Positions 33,314 through 40,093 of a DNA stretch of 40,093 nucleotides are shown here, one piece after another. The DNA is taken from contig NZ_JAKZAH010000035.1 in the NCBI RefSeq assembly GCF_023156245.1, positions 1-40,093 of the forward strand, read 5' to 3'. The first letter of the stretch is position 1. Every line of letters starts with the position of its first letter. The stretch comes from Marinobacter bryozoorum (GTDB lineage: Bacteria; Pseudomonadota; Gammaproteobacteria; Pseudomonadales; Oleiphilaceae). The position numbers and the translations under genes were made by a program. The notes beneath the pieces are model-generated. The model was not told the DNA's origin. It worked only from the letters and a program-made list of their open reading frames with translations, and made no database searches.

Positions 33314-34633
33314 TCAGTCGCAGCTGGAGCCGGGGAAGCCCTCTTTGATCCACTCCTGGGCGTTGTAGCCGTCCGGGGCCGACACGCAGTCACCGGCGTA
33401 GGACTTCACGTTACGCAGTTCGGCCTGGCCGTCCTCGAAGTGATATTCACCGTAGAGCATGGGCTGAACCGCCTGGTGACCACCGGCCAGGCCCATATTG
33501 ACGGTGCCACTGACGGATTCGAACTTGGCACCCTTGAGGGCAGCCGCCAGTTCTTCAGAGCTGGGCACGCCGTCGGCGCCGGAGTTATCCGCAGCGTACT
33601 TCAGGGCCAGGATGGCCTGGGCCGCCTTGGAAGCGGGGTAGCTCGGCGGGGTGCCATGCTCTTCCTCGTAGGCCTTGCTGAACCACTCGCTCAGGTCGTT
33701 CTCCGGCATGAAGCCGCCGAAGGGACCACGGCCGCCCAGAATGGTGCCGTTGGGCGCCTGGCCATCAAACCGGTGCAGGCCGGATTCACCCGTGGTCAGC
33801 AGGGCGGTTGCCTGGGCCAGCAGGCCGCGGGCGTTGGCCTGTGCCACGAAGGACTCCATGTCGCCCCCCCACATGGAGGAATGCACGATTTCCGGTCGGC
33901 GGGTCTGCAGCGCCGAAATCTCGGTACCGTAGCTGCCCTGGAAGATCTGCGGGGTCTGGTTGTTGACGATTTCTGCCTCAGGCATTAGCTGTTCCATGGC
34001 GAGGGTGAAATCCTGCCAGGAGTCCTGGCCCCAGGCGTAGTTCTGCTGGATGCCGGCGATGCGCTTGGCGTCCGGGCGGGTCTCGGCCAGGTAGCGGGCG
34101 GCACCGACGTTATCTGCAACCGCGTCCAGACCGGTACGGAACACGTACTTGGGGTCTTCCAGCTCCTCGAACATGCGGGAAGTGCCGCAGTCGAAGGCAA
34201 TGGTGAAGGTCTTCATCTCTTCCGCGACCGGGCCCACGGCCAGGCAGTCGCCGGAGGAGATGTAGCCGATAACCGCATTAACGTTCTGGCGCTCTACCAG
34301 GTTGCGGTATTCCTCCACCTGCTTGGTAGGGCCACCGGCTTCGTCCACTTCAACCATTTCGAGGGTCAGGCCGTTCACGCCTTTGGAATCATAGGGCGCG
34401 GGCAGGGTGCCTTCGTTGATGGCGTCTACCACCACTTTCGCGCCTTGCGAGGCCGGCACACCGAAGGGGCCGGATGCGCCACCGGACAGGAAGGTGACAA
34501 AGCCTACCTTGAAACTGTCCTGGGCGTGGGCAGTAGCCGTCAGGCCCATAACGCCGGCGGAGGCCAATGCCACCGAGGTCGCCGTGCTGAGCAGGGTTTT
34601 CTGCCAGATGTTTCGTTGTTGGATTGTTTTCAT
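33314..34633 (-). CDS. Liv-type ABC transporter substrate-binding protein (1)
   Basis: Periplasmic type I binding protein (439 aa). The signal peptide ends AQDSFKVGFV after ...GLTATAHA. Ligand-lobe features: GFVTFLSGGASGPFGVPASQGAKV, NAVIGYISSGDCLAVGPVAEE, and TTGESGLHRF. It is larger than LivJ/LivK (about 370 aa). Start ATG 34633 has AAGGAGC upstream. It shares the WGGD-x-x-x-F motif and surrounding pattern with the second binding protein upstream, so the two are paralogues. Ligand unknown. Confidence 0.93.
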   Translation of the reverse strand: MKTIQQRNIWQKTLLSTATSVALASAGVMGLTATAHAQDSFKVGFVTFLSGGASGPFGVPASQGAKVVVDAINEGTLPAPYDSKGVNGLTLEMVEVDEAGGPTKQVEEYRNLVERQNVNAVIGYISSGDCLAVGPVAEEMKTFTIAFDCGTSRMFEELEDPKYVFRTGLDAVADNVGAARYLAETRPDAKRIAGIQQNYAWGQDSWQDFTLAMEQLMPEAEIVNNQTPQIFQGSYGTEISALQTRRPEIVHSSMWGGDMESFVAQANARGLLAQATALLTTGESGLHRFDGQAPNGTILGGRGPFGGFMPENDLSEWFSKAYEEEHGTPPSYPASKAAQAILALKYAADNSGADGVPSSEELAAALKGAKFESVSGTVNMGLAGGHQAVQPMLYGEYHFEDGQAELRNVKSYAGDCVSAPDGYNAQEWIKEGFPGSSCD

Positions 34634-34696
34634 TGCGTGCTCCTTGGTTGTTTTTGTGCGCTTACGGATGCTGCATGGGTTTCAGGTTGTCGGCGG

Positions 34697-36061
34697 CTAA
34701 CCGCCGGTTTCTCCACGTCGCTTTCGGATCAAAGCGGGCGAGGGTTTGAGGGATTCGGCATCGTAGACTCGCCAGTTGCCCAGCATTACCCGGGCCGGCG
34801 GAAAGCGGTCATCGGGGACCGGTGTGCCGATGGCCTGGGCCTGGGCTATCTGGTGGGTATGCGGGTCGATATAGGAGGTAAATCCGTCCGGGTCCTTGGG
34901 CAGCGGAACTTCCAGCCCCTCCAGGGCAGTAATCATGGCCCGGGTATCGCTGACGTCGCCGGCCTGGCCGATGGCCCGGGCAATGGCCATCATGCCGGCC
35001 CAGGCGCCCTGGGCCGAGTAGCTGGGGTATCGACCGGAAAGGTCATGGAAGTCCTGCACGAACTGCCGGTTACGGTCAGTGTCCGGCCAGTTGACGTGGT
35101 GCCGGGCAGACAGGATCAGTCCGGGAGGCGGTTCGGCACCGAGTGCGACCAGCGTCTCGTAGTCACCACCGGTGTCAAAGTTGGCCACCCGCATCTGCTC
35201 GAACAGGCGGGTGGTGCGGGCCTGTTCAATAAAGGCCGTAAAATCACCGCCCCACAGGCCGACGACCAGTATGTCCGGCGGGTTTTCCAGCAGTGACTGG
35301 ATATAAAGGGAATAGTCCGGCTCATACAGCCGTGGCCAATAGGTGCCGGTCTGTTCAAACTGGACGCCTTCCAGCGCCAGTGCCTGTTGCAGGTCCCGCC
35401 AGGCGACACGGCCGTACTCGTAGTCCGGGCCCAGGAACGCCAGCTTCTGCCAGTCGTTCTCCCTTTGCAGTTCTTTCAGGTAGCGGGCGCCGGCGGCGTG
35501 GGAGGTCCAGGTGTCGCTGGACACCCGGAAGTAGTAGTCATGGCCTTCTTCCAGGGCGGCTCTGGACGAGGCGTGGTCGGTACCGACAAGGATGACCTGT
35601 TTCTGTCGGGCGAGTCGGCTGACCGCCATCGCCACGCCCGAGCTGACAATGCCGCAGAGAATATCGGCGTCGTCGTTGCGCAGGAAATCCTCGGCCATGC
35701 GCACGGCAAACGACGCCTTGGAGCGGGAGTCATCCACGATCACGCGAAGGTGAGGGCTGTGTGGATCCCGGGCCAGTTCCCGCAGCGCCAGGCGAATGGC
35801 CACGATACTGTCACGGCCATAGCTGGCAGACCGCCCGGTCATGGGGTACATGCAGGCAATGGTGGCGTCCGCCTGGTCTTTGGGGGCACCGAGTTCCACC
35901 CGGCCCACCGGGGCATCGGCCGGCAGGGCGATGGCGGGCGGTGAAGCCAGCAGCCATAACAGGGCGGTCATGGCTGAGGCCCAGCCAGGGAGGCCCTGCC
36001 TGATGCGGGCCTGAAATCTTTTGGTGTCGTTATAACGATGGCGGGTGAGGGGTCCCGACAC
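34697..36061 (-). CDS. Second type I periplasmic binding protein
   Basis: A 454-aa binding-protein paralogue with a longer N-terminal region; a hydrophobic segment (WASAMTALLWLLASPPAIALP) near residue 40 is the signal or anchor. Core motifs: CMYPMTGRSASYGRDSIVAIRLAL, ILCGIVSSGVAMAVSRLAR, and LWGGDFTAFIEQA. The start is GTG 36061: AGGAGG lies 5 bases before it, while the overlapping ATG 36063 is in another frame. First gene after the sigma-54 promoter candidate. It could be a second receptor for the importer or a ligand partner of the adjacent kinase; sequence alone does not decide. Confidence 0.88.
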   Translation of the reverse strand: MSGPLTRHRYNDTKRFQARIRQGLPGWASAMTALLWLLASPPAIALPADAPVGRVELGAPKDQADATIACMYPMTGRSASYGRDSIVAIRLALRELARDPHSPHLRVIVDDSRSKASFAVRMAEDFLRNDDADILCGIVSSGVAMAVSRLARQKQVILVGTDHASSRAALEEGHDYYFRVSSDTWTSHAAGARYLKELQRENDWQKLAFLGPDYEYGRVAWRDLQQALALEGVQFEQTGTYWPRLYEPDYSLYIQSLLENPPDILVVGLWGGDFTAFIEQARTTRLFEQMRVANFDTGGDYETLVALGAEPPPGLILSARHHVNWPDTDRNRQFVQDFHDLSGRYPSYSAQGAWAGMMAIARAIGQAGDVSDTRAMITALEGLEVPLPKDPDGFTSYIDPHTHQIAQAQAIGTPVPDDRFPPARVMLGNWRVYDAESLKPSPALIRKRRGETGG

Positions 36062-36130
36062 ATCTGCCTCCTGATCCGGTTAACCCGGTATCGGATGATC
36101 GTTTGTTATTGTCTGATGCGGAAACCTGTA

Positions 36131-36145
36131 GCAAAAGCGGGACCA
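36131..36145 (-). promoter_or_regulatory. Sigma-54 (-24/-12) promoter candidate
   Basis: On the minus strand the sequence reads TTGGTCCCGCTTTTGCTA. It has GG and GC separated by exactly 10 bases and a TTGC-T -12 element, close to the TGGCAC-N5-TTGCW consensus. Transcription would start near 36119, about 58 bases before the GTG of the second binding-protein gene. The next gene upstream encodes a sigma-54 activator. Confidence 0.65.
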
Positions 36146-36196
36146 ACGCGGTGAGCTGTTCCGTTGCGGGCTGCCGGAAAGGTTGTGATCGGATAC

Positions 36197-36246
36197 TGAG
36201 CGGAAACCGCTCATTAACACGGATCGCCTTGAGCGAAATCCGCTCA
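36197..36246. promoter_or_regulatory. Paired upstream activator palindromes
   Basis: TGAGCGGAAACCGCTCA (36197-36213) and TGAGCGAAATCCGCTCA (36230-36246) share TGAGCG-N5-CGCTCA, with centres 33 bases apart (about three helical turns). They lie roughly 85 and 120 bases upstream of the predicted start, right for NtrC-type activator sites. The second sits inside a longer imperfect inverted repeat (36223-36253) that could also act as a terminator for the activator gene. Confidence 0.65.
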
Positions 36247-36255
36247 GGGCGATGG

Positions 36256-37608
36256 TCAGAGAAGTCCCAGTCGCTGCAGGCGGCGCTTGAAGGCGTGCCG
36301 GGACATCCCCAGCTGTTCCGCGGCCTTGCCCTTGTGGCCGCCCGTCTGATCAAGGGCCTGGCGGATCATCTGGCGTTCGGTATGTTCAAGCTTTTGCTCA
36401 AGTGAGGTAGTTGCGGCCTGGTCGGACGTGGAGTCTTCCACCGGGTGGAATTCGTGGGGTAGCTGGTCCGGACGAATACGCTGGCCCGGGTGCAGGATGG
36501 TGAGCCGCTCCACCAGGTTGCGAAGCTCCCGCACGTTACCCGGCCAGTTATAGGCCTGTAATCGCTCCAGGGTTTCCGGCGGAATGGTCACCGGGCGGCA
36601 GCCTTCCTCGCGGGCCTGGGCCTCGATGAACCTGTCGAGCAGCTCCTGAAGGTCTTCGCCCCGCTCCCGCAGTGGCGGAATGGTCAGCTCGATAACATTG
36701 AGCCGGAAGTACAGGTCTTCCCGGAAGCGCCCGGCACGGACTTCCTCCTCCAGGGACCGGTTGGTGGCTGCGACCACCCGCACATCCGCCGTATGACTGG
36801 CCGTGGCCCCCACCGGCCGGTAATCCCCGTTTTCCAGGAAGTGCAGGAACTTGGCCTGCAGGGACAGGGGCAGCTCGCCGATCTCGTCCAGGAACAGGGT
36901 GCCGCCGTGGGCCAGACTCACCAGGCCGGAGCGCTTCTGGTGGGCGCCGGTGTAGGCGCCCTTTTCAGCGCCGAACAGCTCCGCCTCGATCAGCTGTTCG
37001 GGCAGCGCGGCGCAGTTGATTTCCACAAAGGCACCTTCTGCGCGCGGGCTTTGTTCATGGATGGCCCGGGCCACCACCGCCTTGCCGGTACCGGATTCAC
37101 CCAGCAACAACACCCGCCCGGTACTGCTGGACGCAACTCGTTGCACCGTTTGCCAAAGGGACTGCATGGCCTGGCTGGAGCCCACCAGTCCGGAGGCGTT
37201 GGCGCTTCGTTGACGGTGGTAGTCCAGTTCCTCCCGCATGCGGGCACGGTCGGTCACCGTATCGATGATGTGCAACAGCTCGTCGAGGGCAAAGGGCTTG
37301 GTCAGGTAATCGGTCGCCCCGGCCTTTACCGCCTGGACGGCGGCGCGAGTGTCTCCATGGGCGGATATCATGATCACTGGCAGGCCGGGATACAGCCGGG
37401 TGACCTCCGCCAGAACCTCCATGCCGTGCATGCCCGGCAGCCGCAAGTCCAGTAACACCAGGTCAGCCGGTTCGTCCGCCAGCAGTGTCAGGGCGTCTTC
37501 GCCAGTGTGGGCGCTGCGAGTATGGAAGCCGGCCTCGCTGAGGGCGAAGGCCATGGAGCGGACGAAGCTCTTTTCGTCGTCAACGATCAGGATCTGTGAG
37601 CGCATCAT
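36256..37608 (-). CDS. NtrC-family sigma-54 response regulator
   Basis: Response regulator and sigma-54 activator (450 aa). Receiver domain 1-120 with acidic pair D10/D11, phosphoacceptor D54 (VLLDLRLPG) and K104. AAA+ domain from about 140: Walker [13 protein letters not shown] (K176), sigma-54 contact loop GAYTGA (217-222, the common variant of GAFTGA), Walker [14 protein letters not shown]-terminal Fis-type helix-turn-helix ends [26 protein letters not shown]. Start ATG 37608 overlaps the kinase gene by 29 bases; ATGATG. Walker A has Ala where Glu usually follows GTGK. Expected to bind the nearby palindromes. Confidence 0.96.
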   Translation of the reverse strand: MMRSQILIVDDEKSFVRSMAFALSEAGFHTRSAHTGEDALTLLADEPADLVLLDLRLPGMHGMEVLAEVTRLYPGLPVIMISAHGDTRAAVQAVKAGATDYLTKPFALDELLHIIDTVTDRARMREELDYHRQRSANASGLVGSSQAMQSLWQTVQRVASSSTGRVLLLGESGTGKAVVARAIHEQSPRAEGAFVEINCAALPEQLIEAELFGAEKGAYTGAHQKRSGLVSLAHGGTLFLDEIGELPLSLQAKFLHFLENGDYRPVGATASHTADVRVVAATNRSLEEEVRAGRFREDLYFRLNVIELTIPPLRERGEDLQELLDRFIEAQAREEGCRPVTIPPETLERLQAYNWPGNVRELRNLVERLTILHPGQRIRPDQLPHEFHPVEDSTSDQAATTSLEQKLEHTERQMIRQALDQTGGHKGKAAEQLGMSRHAFKRRLQRLGLL

Positions 37609-38812
37609 GGGGCTTTGCTGTTGATTGTTCTTTTGTGTGAGACGGGGAAGCGAGTTCCAGCTTATCACTGTTTGCCGTCGGCAGGGTGACGGACACGGTG
37701 GTGCCCTCACCCGGGACGCTGTGGATCTGAAGATCGCCACCGTTCAGTTCGATCAGCTGGCGGGTAATGCTCAGACCCAGCCCGGTGCCATCCTGACGTG
37801 TCGTGAAGAAAGGTTCGGTCACCCTGCGCAGGGTCTCCGCGTCCATGCCGCAACCGGTATCGGTGATGTCGACGCTGATTCGGTCCCCGTTGCGGAAGGC
37901 ACGCAGGTGCACGGTGCCACCGGGCTCACAGGCTTCGATAGCATTGGCCAGCAGGTTGACCAGGCACTGAATGACCTGGTCCGGGCTGGCATATACGGCC
38001 AGGCGGGAGTCGCCGGTGGCAGACACGGTCACCTGTCGCTGGTCCGCCAGGCCGGAGGTCAGCACGGTGGCGTGGCGGAACACCCGCCGGATACCCACGG
38101 CCTGGGGTTCCCCGGCGACAGGGCGGCCGTAATCCAGGAGGTCACCCACCACCCGGTTCAGCCGGTCGATCTCTTCCTCCACGGCCACCAGGAGGTCCCG
38201 TCTCTGGTCATCGGGCTCACCCTTCTCCAGCGCCTGAACCGTGAGTTTGATGGTGGCGAGGGGGTTGCGCACCTCGTGGGCGACGCCGGTGGCGAATTCG
38301 CCCAGCACCGCCATCTTCTCGGCTTGCACGGTGCGACCGATCATATCCTGCAGCCGGTCGGCCATGGCGTTGAATGAATGGGCCAGTACGTCGATCTCGT
38401 CCTGGTCATTCTTCGGAGTCTGTAGCCGGAAATGCAGGTCCCCGCTGGCGAGGGTTTCGGCACCGTCCACCAGCCGGGTTACCCGCCGTCGCAGGCTGCG
38501 GGCCAGGGCCCAGAACAGGGCCACCGTCCCCAGTGCCATAACGCCAGCCAGGGCGTAGAGCCCCCACTGGGCGCTGCGCAGGGGGCTGAGGATTTCGCCA
38601 GCTGCGACCTGATAGTCGATACGCCAGCCCGGGAGTACCTCCGGGCCGGGTTGCAGGTTTTCCGGTGGCGACTGTACCGGGTTCCCGGTTGGCTCGAGCA
38701 GGTCACCGGCCGGGGTCCGCAGATAGGGGCGCAGCACACCTGCCAGGTTTTCCGTGCGCATCAGCTCGGTGAGGGAGGCCAGCCGGACATGGAGCCCGAT
38801 AGCACCAGCCAC
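37580..38812 (-). CDS. Sensor histidine kinase, C-terminal part (after in-frame stop)
   Basis: Kinase half of a split gene (410 aa from GTG 38812). Residues 1-75 continue the periplasmic sensor domain, a transmembrane helix follows at about 82-104, HAMP at about 105-160, then the His box GEFATGVAHEVRNPLATIK (H179), the N box NLLANAIEA, and G boxes DTGCGMD and GTGLGL. The GTG follows directly after a TAA in the same frame, and no ribosome-binding site precedes it except by coupling. If re-initiated, this half would lack a signal helix at its N-terminus. See the adjoining entry for the sensor half. Confidence 0.85.
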   Translation of the reverse strand: MAGAIGLHVRLASLTELMRTENLAGVLRPYLRTPAGDLLEPTGNPVQSPPENLQPGPEVLPGWRIDYQVAAGEILSPLRSAQWGLYALAGVMALGTVALFWALARSLRRRVTRLVDGAETLASGDLHFRLQTPKNDQDEIDVLAHSFNAMADRLQDMIGRTVQAEKMAVLGEFATGVAHEVRNPLATIKLTVQALEKGEPDDQRRDLLVAVEEEIDRLNRVVGDLLDYGRPVAGEPQAVGIRRVFRHATVLTSGLADQRQVTVSATGDSRLAVYASPDQVIQCLVNLLANAIEACEPGGTVHLRAFRNGDRISVDITDTGCGMDAETLRRVTEPFFTTRQDGTGLGLSITRQLIELNGGDLQIHSVPGEGTTVSVTLPTANSDKLELASPSHTKEQSTAKPHDALTDPDR

Positions 38813-39346
38813 TTACTGGCGAGTGGGGTCCCGTAGCGGCTGGCGGATCAGTAGCCAGCCAGGGCCGGAGTTATCGGCACGCTGGGGACCGATGACCTCG
38901 CTGTTACCCAGGGTGATCAGCGGTAATCCACGAAGCGTCCAGTTGTCCCGGTCCCAGTAGGGCGGTCCGGAAGCAGCCTGTCCCGGCACGACCTCGGTCA
39001 GTTCATCCCGGTTATTGAAGAACAGGATGCCGTAGAGATCCGGTGAGTCTGCTTCAACCCTGACCAGTTCCCGAACGCCATCCGGCACCGCATCGCTGAA
39101 AGCCAGGTAAAGGGGCATGGAAGGATGGGTGGACAGGGTTTCCAGTTGATAGATCCGGTTCTCGATAAAGTTGGTCAGCCGGTTGGCGGTGCCGGCCACC
39201 TGGGCTTCCAGGCGCTCACCCGCCAGCCGTTCCGTCACCGAATCCGCTACGGCTGCGTAGAGGCTGCTGAGGATGGCCACGGAGCCGATAATCAGCGTGA
39301 GTGAGAGTAGGGAGTAGCGCCCTACCAGGCTGAACCTGGGTTTCAT
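38813..39346 (-). CDS. Sensor histidine kinase, N-terminal sensor part (ends at TAA)
   Basis: First half of the same kinase (177 aa). Transmembrane helix YSLLSLTLIIGSVAILSSLYA is followed by a periplasmic sensor region, probably dCache-like (ENRIYQLETLSTHPSMPLYLAFSDAV, DLYGILFFNNRDELTEVVPG). It ends RQPLRDPTRQ then TAA (38813-38815). The next codon in the same frame is GTG and the sensor domain carries on. Start ATG 39346 has GGAACGG upstream; an in-frame ATG at 39373 is less likely. Together the halves give a normal kinase of about 587 residues. Confidence 0.75.
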   Translation of the reverse strand: MKPRFSLVGRYSLLSLTLIIGSVAILSSLYAAVADSVTERLAGERLEAQVAGTANRLTNFIENRIYQLETLSTHPSMPLYLAFSDAVPDGVRELVRVEADSPDLYGILFFNNRDELTEVVPGQAASGPPYWDRDNWTLRGLPLITLGNSEVIGPQRADNSGPGWLLIRQPLRDPTRQ

Positions 39347-39420
39347 GGTCCGTTCCGTCGTTATTTTTATCAAAATGCGATAATATTTTTATATATTTTG
39401 AGAAAAAAGGATAAATCGCC
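39347..39420. promoter_or_regulatory. AT-rich divergent control region, kinase and IclR genes
   Basis: A 74-base AT-rich region separates the divergent kinase and IclR genes. It includes the inverted repeat TTATC-N7-GATAA (39367-39383) and TATATT-like -10 candidates. IclR-family proteins often bind such sites by their own gene. Confidence 0.45.
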
Positions 39421-40056
39421 ATGTCTGATACAGGAGTTTCACCGGGCAGTTCACGTAAAACAGCCACGGGAAGCACTACGCTGACCAAGGCCTGTGTCTT
39501 GCTCAGGGCGGTAGCGACCATCTTCCCAACGGGCGGCAGCCTTTCTCATATTGCCCGCGAGGTTGGCATGAACACAGCCACGGCACACCGACTTCTGACA
39601 GCGCTTTCGAATGAAGGCCTGCTTACGTTTGACCCTTACGCCAAAACCTATCACATCGGGTTTGACCTGCTGCGAATGGCTGAATCGGCCCAGGAGGTTG
39701 CGCCTGACCTGAGATTACGCCACGCGCTTCAACCGGTACTGGGTCGGATCGCAGCCAGAACTGAAGATTACACCTACCTGAGTATCCGGGCGAACAGAGA
39801 TGCAGTATGCATCGATGTTGCCGAGGGCACCTACCCGGTTACAGCCAATACGCTGGTTGCTGGAGCTCGTCGACCACTGGGTATTGGTGCGGCCGCTGTC
39901 GCCCTGCTCGCGGTCCTGCCGGAACGGGAGGTCAAACGGGTGATGGAGCTGAATGCCCCTCGTTACCCCCGCTACTCCGGTATTACCCGCGAGGAAGTTG
40001 AACAATGGCTGCACCAGGCTAGGAGTCTGCGCGGCAGAAGTATTTTGAGCAAGTGA
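39421..40056 (+). CDS. IclR-family regulator, 3'-truncated
   Basis: Transcription regulator (211 aa readable). Winged-helix N-domain SLSHIAREVGMNTATAHRLLTALSNEGLL, then the IclR effector domain with VLGRIAARTEDYTYLSIRANRDAVCIDVAEG and RPLGIGAAAVALLAVLP. Full proteins are about 250-270 aa; here the family sequence ends after EEVEQWLHQAR, and SLRGRSILSK before the stop is not family-like. The effector-binding C-terminal helices and residues are lost, so it is probably non-functional or the window crosses a breakpoint. Start ATG 39421 has AAAGGAT upstream. Confidence 0.85.
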   Translation: MSDTGVSPGSSRKTATGSTTLTKACVLLRAVATIFPTGGSLSHIAREVGMNTATAHRLLTALSNEGLLTFDPYAKTYHIGFDLLRMAESAQEVAPDLRLRHALQPVLGRIAARTEDYTYLSIRANRDAVCIDVAEGTYPVTANTLVAGARRPLGIGAAAVALLAVLPEREVKRVMELNAPRYPRYSGITREEVEQWLHQARSLRGRSILSK

Positions 40057-40093
40057 CCCCGCCGCGTCGAATCACAGTTCGGCCCGAGAACGT
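40024..40093. other. Right-edge sequence unrelated to the IclR gene
   Basis: After about 40023 the IclR reading stops matching its family. In another plus frame this stretch is open to the edge (RQKYFEQVTPPRRITVRPEN). That could be part of a different gene, perhaps an element end, but I do not recognise it. The length is about the same as the foreign stretch on the left edge. Confidence 0.4.

Noticed and set aside
36060..36063. ATG start for the second binding protein
   Set aside because: ATG 36063 is out of frame with the protein; GTG 36061 is in frame and properly spaced from AGGAGG.
38813..38815. Recoding of the kinase stop as selenocysteine or pyrrolysine
   Set aside because: The stop is TAA, not TGA or TAG, and no downstream element was seen.
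1..40093. CRISPR arrays, rRNA, tRNA, prophage or toxin-antitoxin modules
   Set aside because: Reading through the window I saw no regularly spaced repeats, no tRNA-like cloverleaf with TTCGAATC-type arm in an intergenic site, and no integrase, transposase or toxin-like products.

Overview
The window looks like a gammaproteobacterial chromosome segment, most likely Marinobacter or a close marine relative. That is an inference from moderately high GC, the YdbH-YnbE-YdbL set, the AhpC/AhpF pair with OxyR boxes, and the general protein style. It is gene-dense. I see no rRNA, tRNA, CRISPR array, prophage or recognisable insertion sequence inside it. Both ends (about 75 bases on the left and 70 on the right) break into genes: the first gene lacks its 5' part and the last lacks its 3' part. 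This fits a contig that stops in repeats or rearrangement joints. || Layout. 1-2.4 kb: 5'-truncated TRAP permease and a TauE/SafE exporter. 2.4-6.1 kb: a radical SAM protein on the minus strand, then ahpC and ahpF, each behind a near-canonical OxyR box. 6.1-9 kb: two DUF4398/OmpA lipoproteins, a YgjV-type membrane protein, a DJ-1/PfpI protein and a small conserved protein. 9-11.1 kb: a LemA-TPM-TPM cluster. 11.1-13.8 kb: PhzF-like protein plus a small coupled unknown, divergent from a MocR regulator, with a perfect inverted repeat between them. 13.9-18.4 kb: terminal oxidase region (CopD-like protein, DUF2231, subunit II, a fused subunit I-III, a small membrane protein). 18.6-27.6 kb: GST, fasciclin and TM2 proteins, the ydbH-ynbE-ydbL operon, Mpo1-like protein, MFS transporter, MASE2-GGDEF cyclase and a charged secreted protein. 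27.6-39.4 kb: a minus-strand locus with an exported cyclase-family hydrolase, a zinc alcohol dehydrogenase, a complete Liv-type ABC importer, two substrate-binding proteins and a two-component system. 39.4-40.1 kb: a 3'-truncated IclR regulator. || The most interesting region is 27.6-39.4 kb. Eight genes run in one direction (binding protein 2, binding protein 1, LivH, LivM, LivG, LivF, dehydrogenase, cyclase). Upstream of them are a -24/-12 sigma-54 promoter candidate (GG-N10-GC spacing) and two TGAGCG-N5-CGCTCA palindromes 33 bp apart, directly downstream of a gene for an NtrC-type sigma-54 activator. I read this as a sensor, activator, importer and oxidation pathway for an unidentified small molecule. 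Its sensor kinase is split by an in-frame TAA followed immediately by GTG, so the system may be broken or may restart translation. || Other oddities are a cytochrome oxidase subunit I in which the K-channel lysine is glutamine, and a subunit II gene that needs one extra G to gain a normal lipoprotein start.
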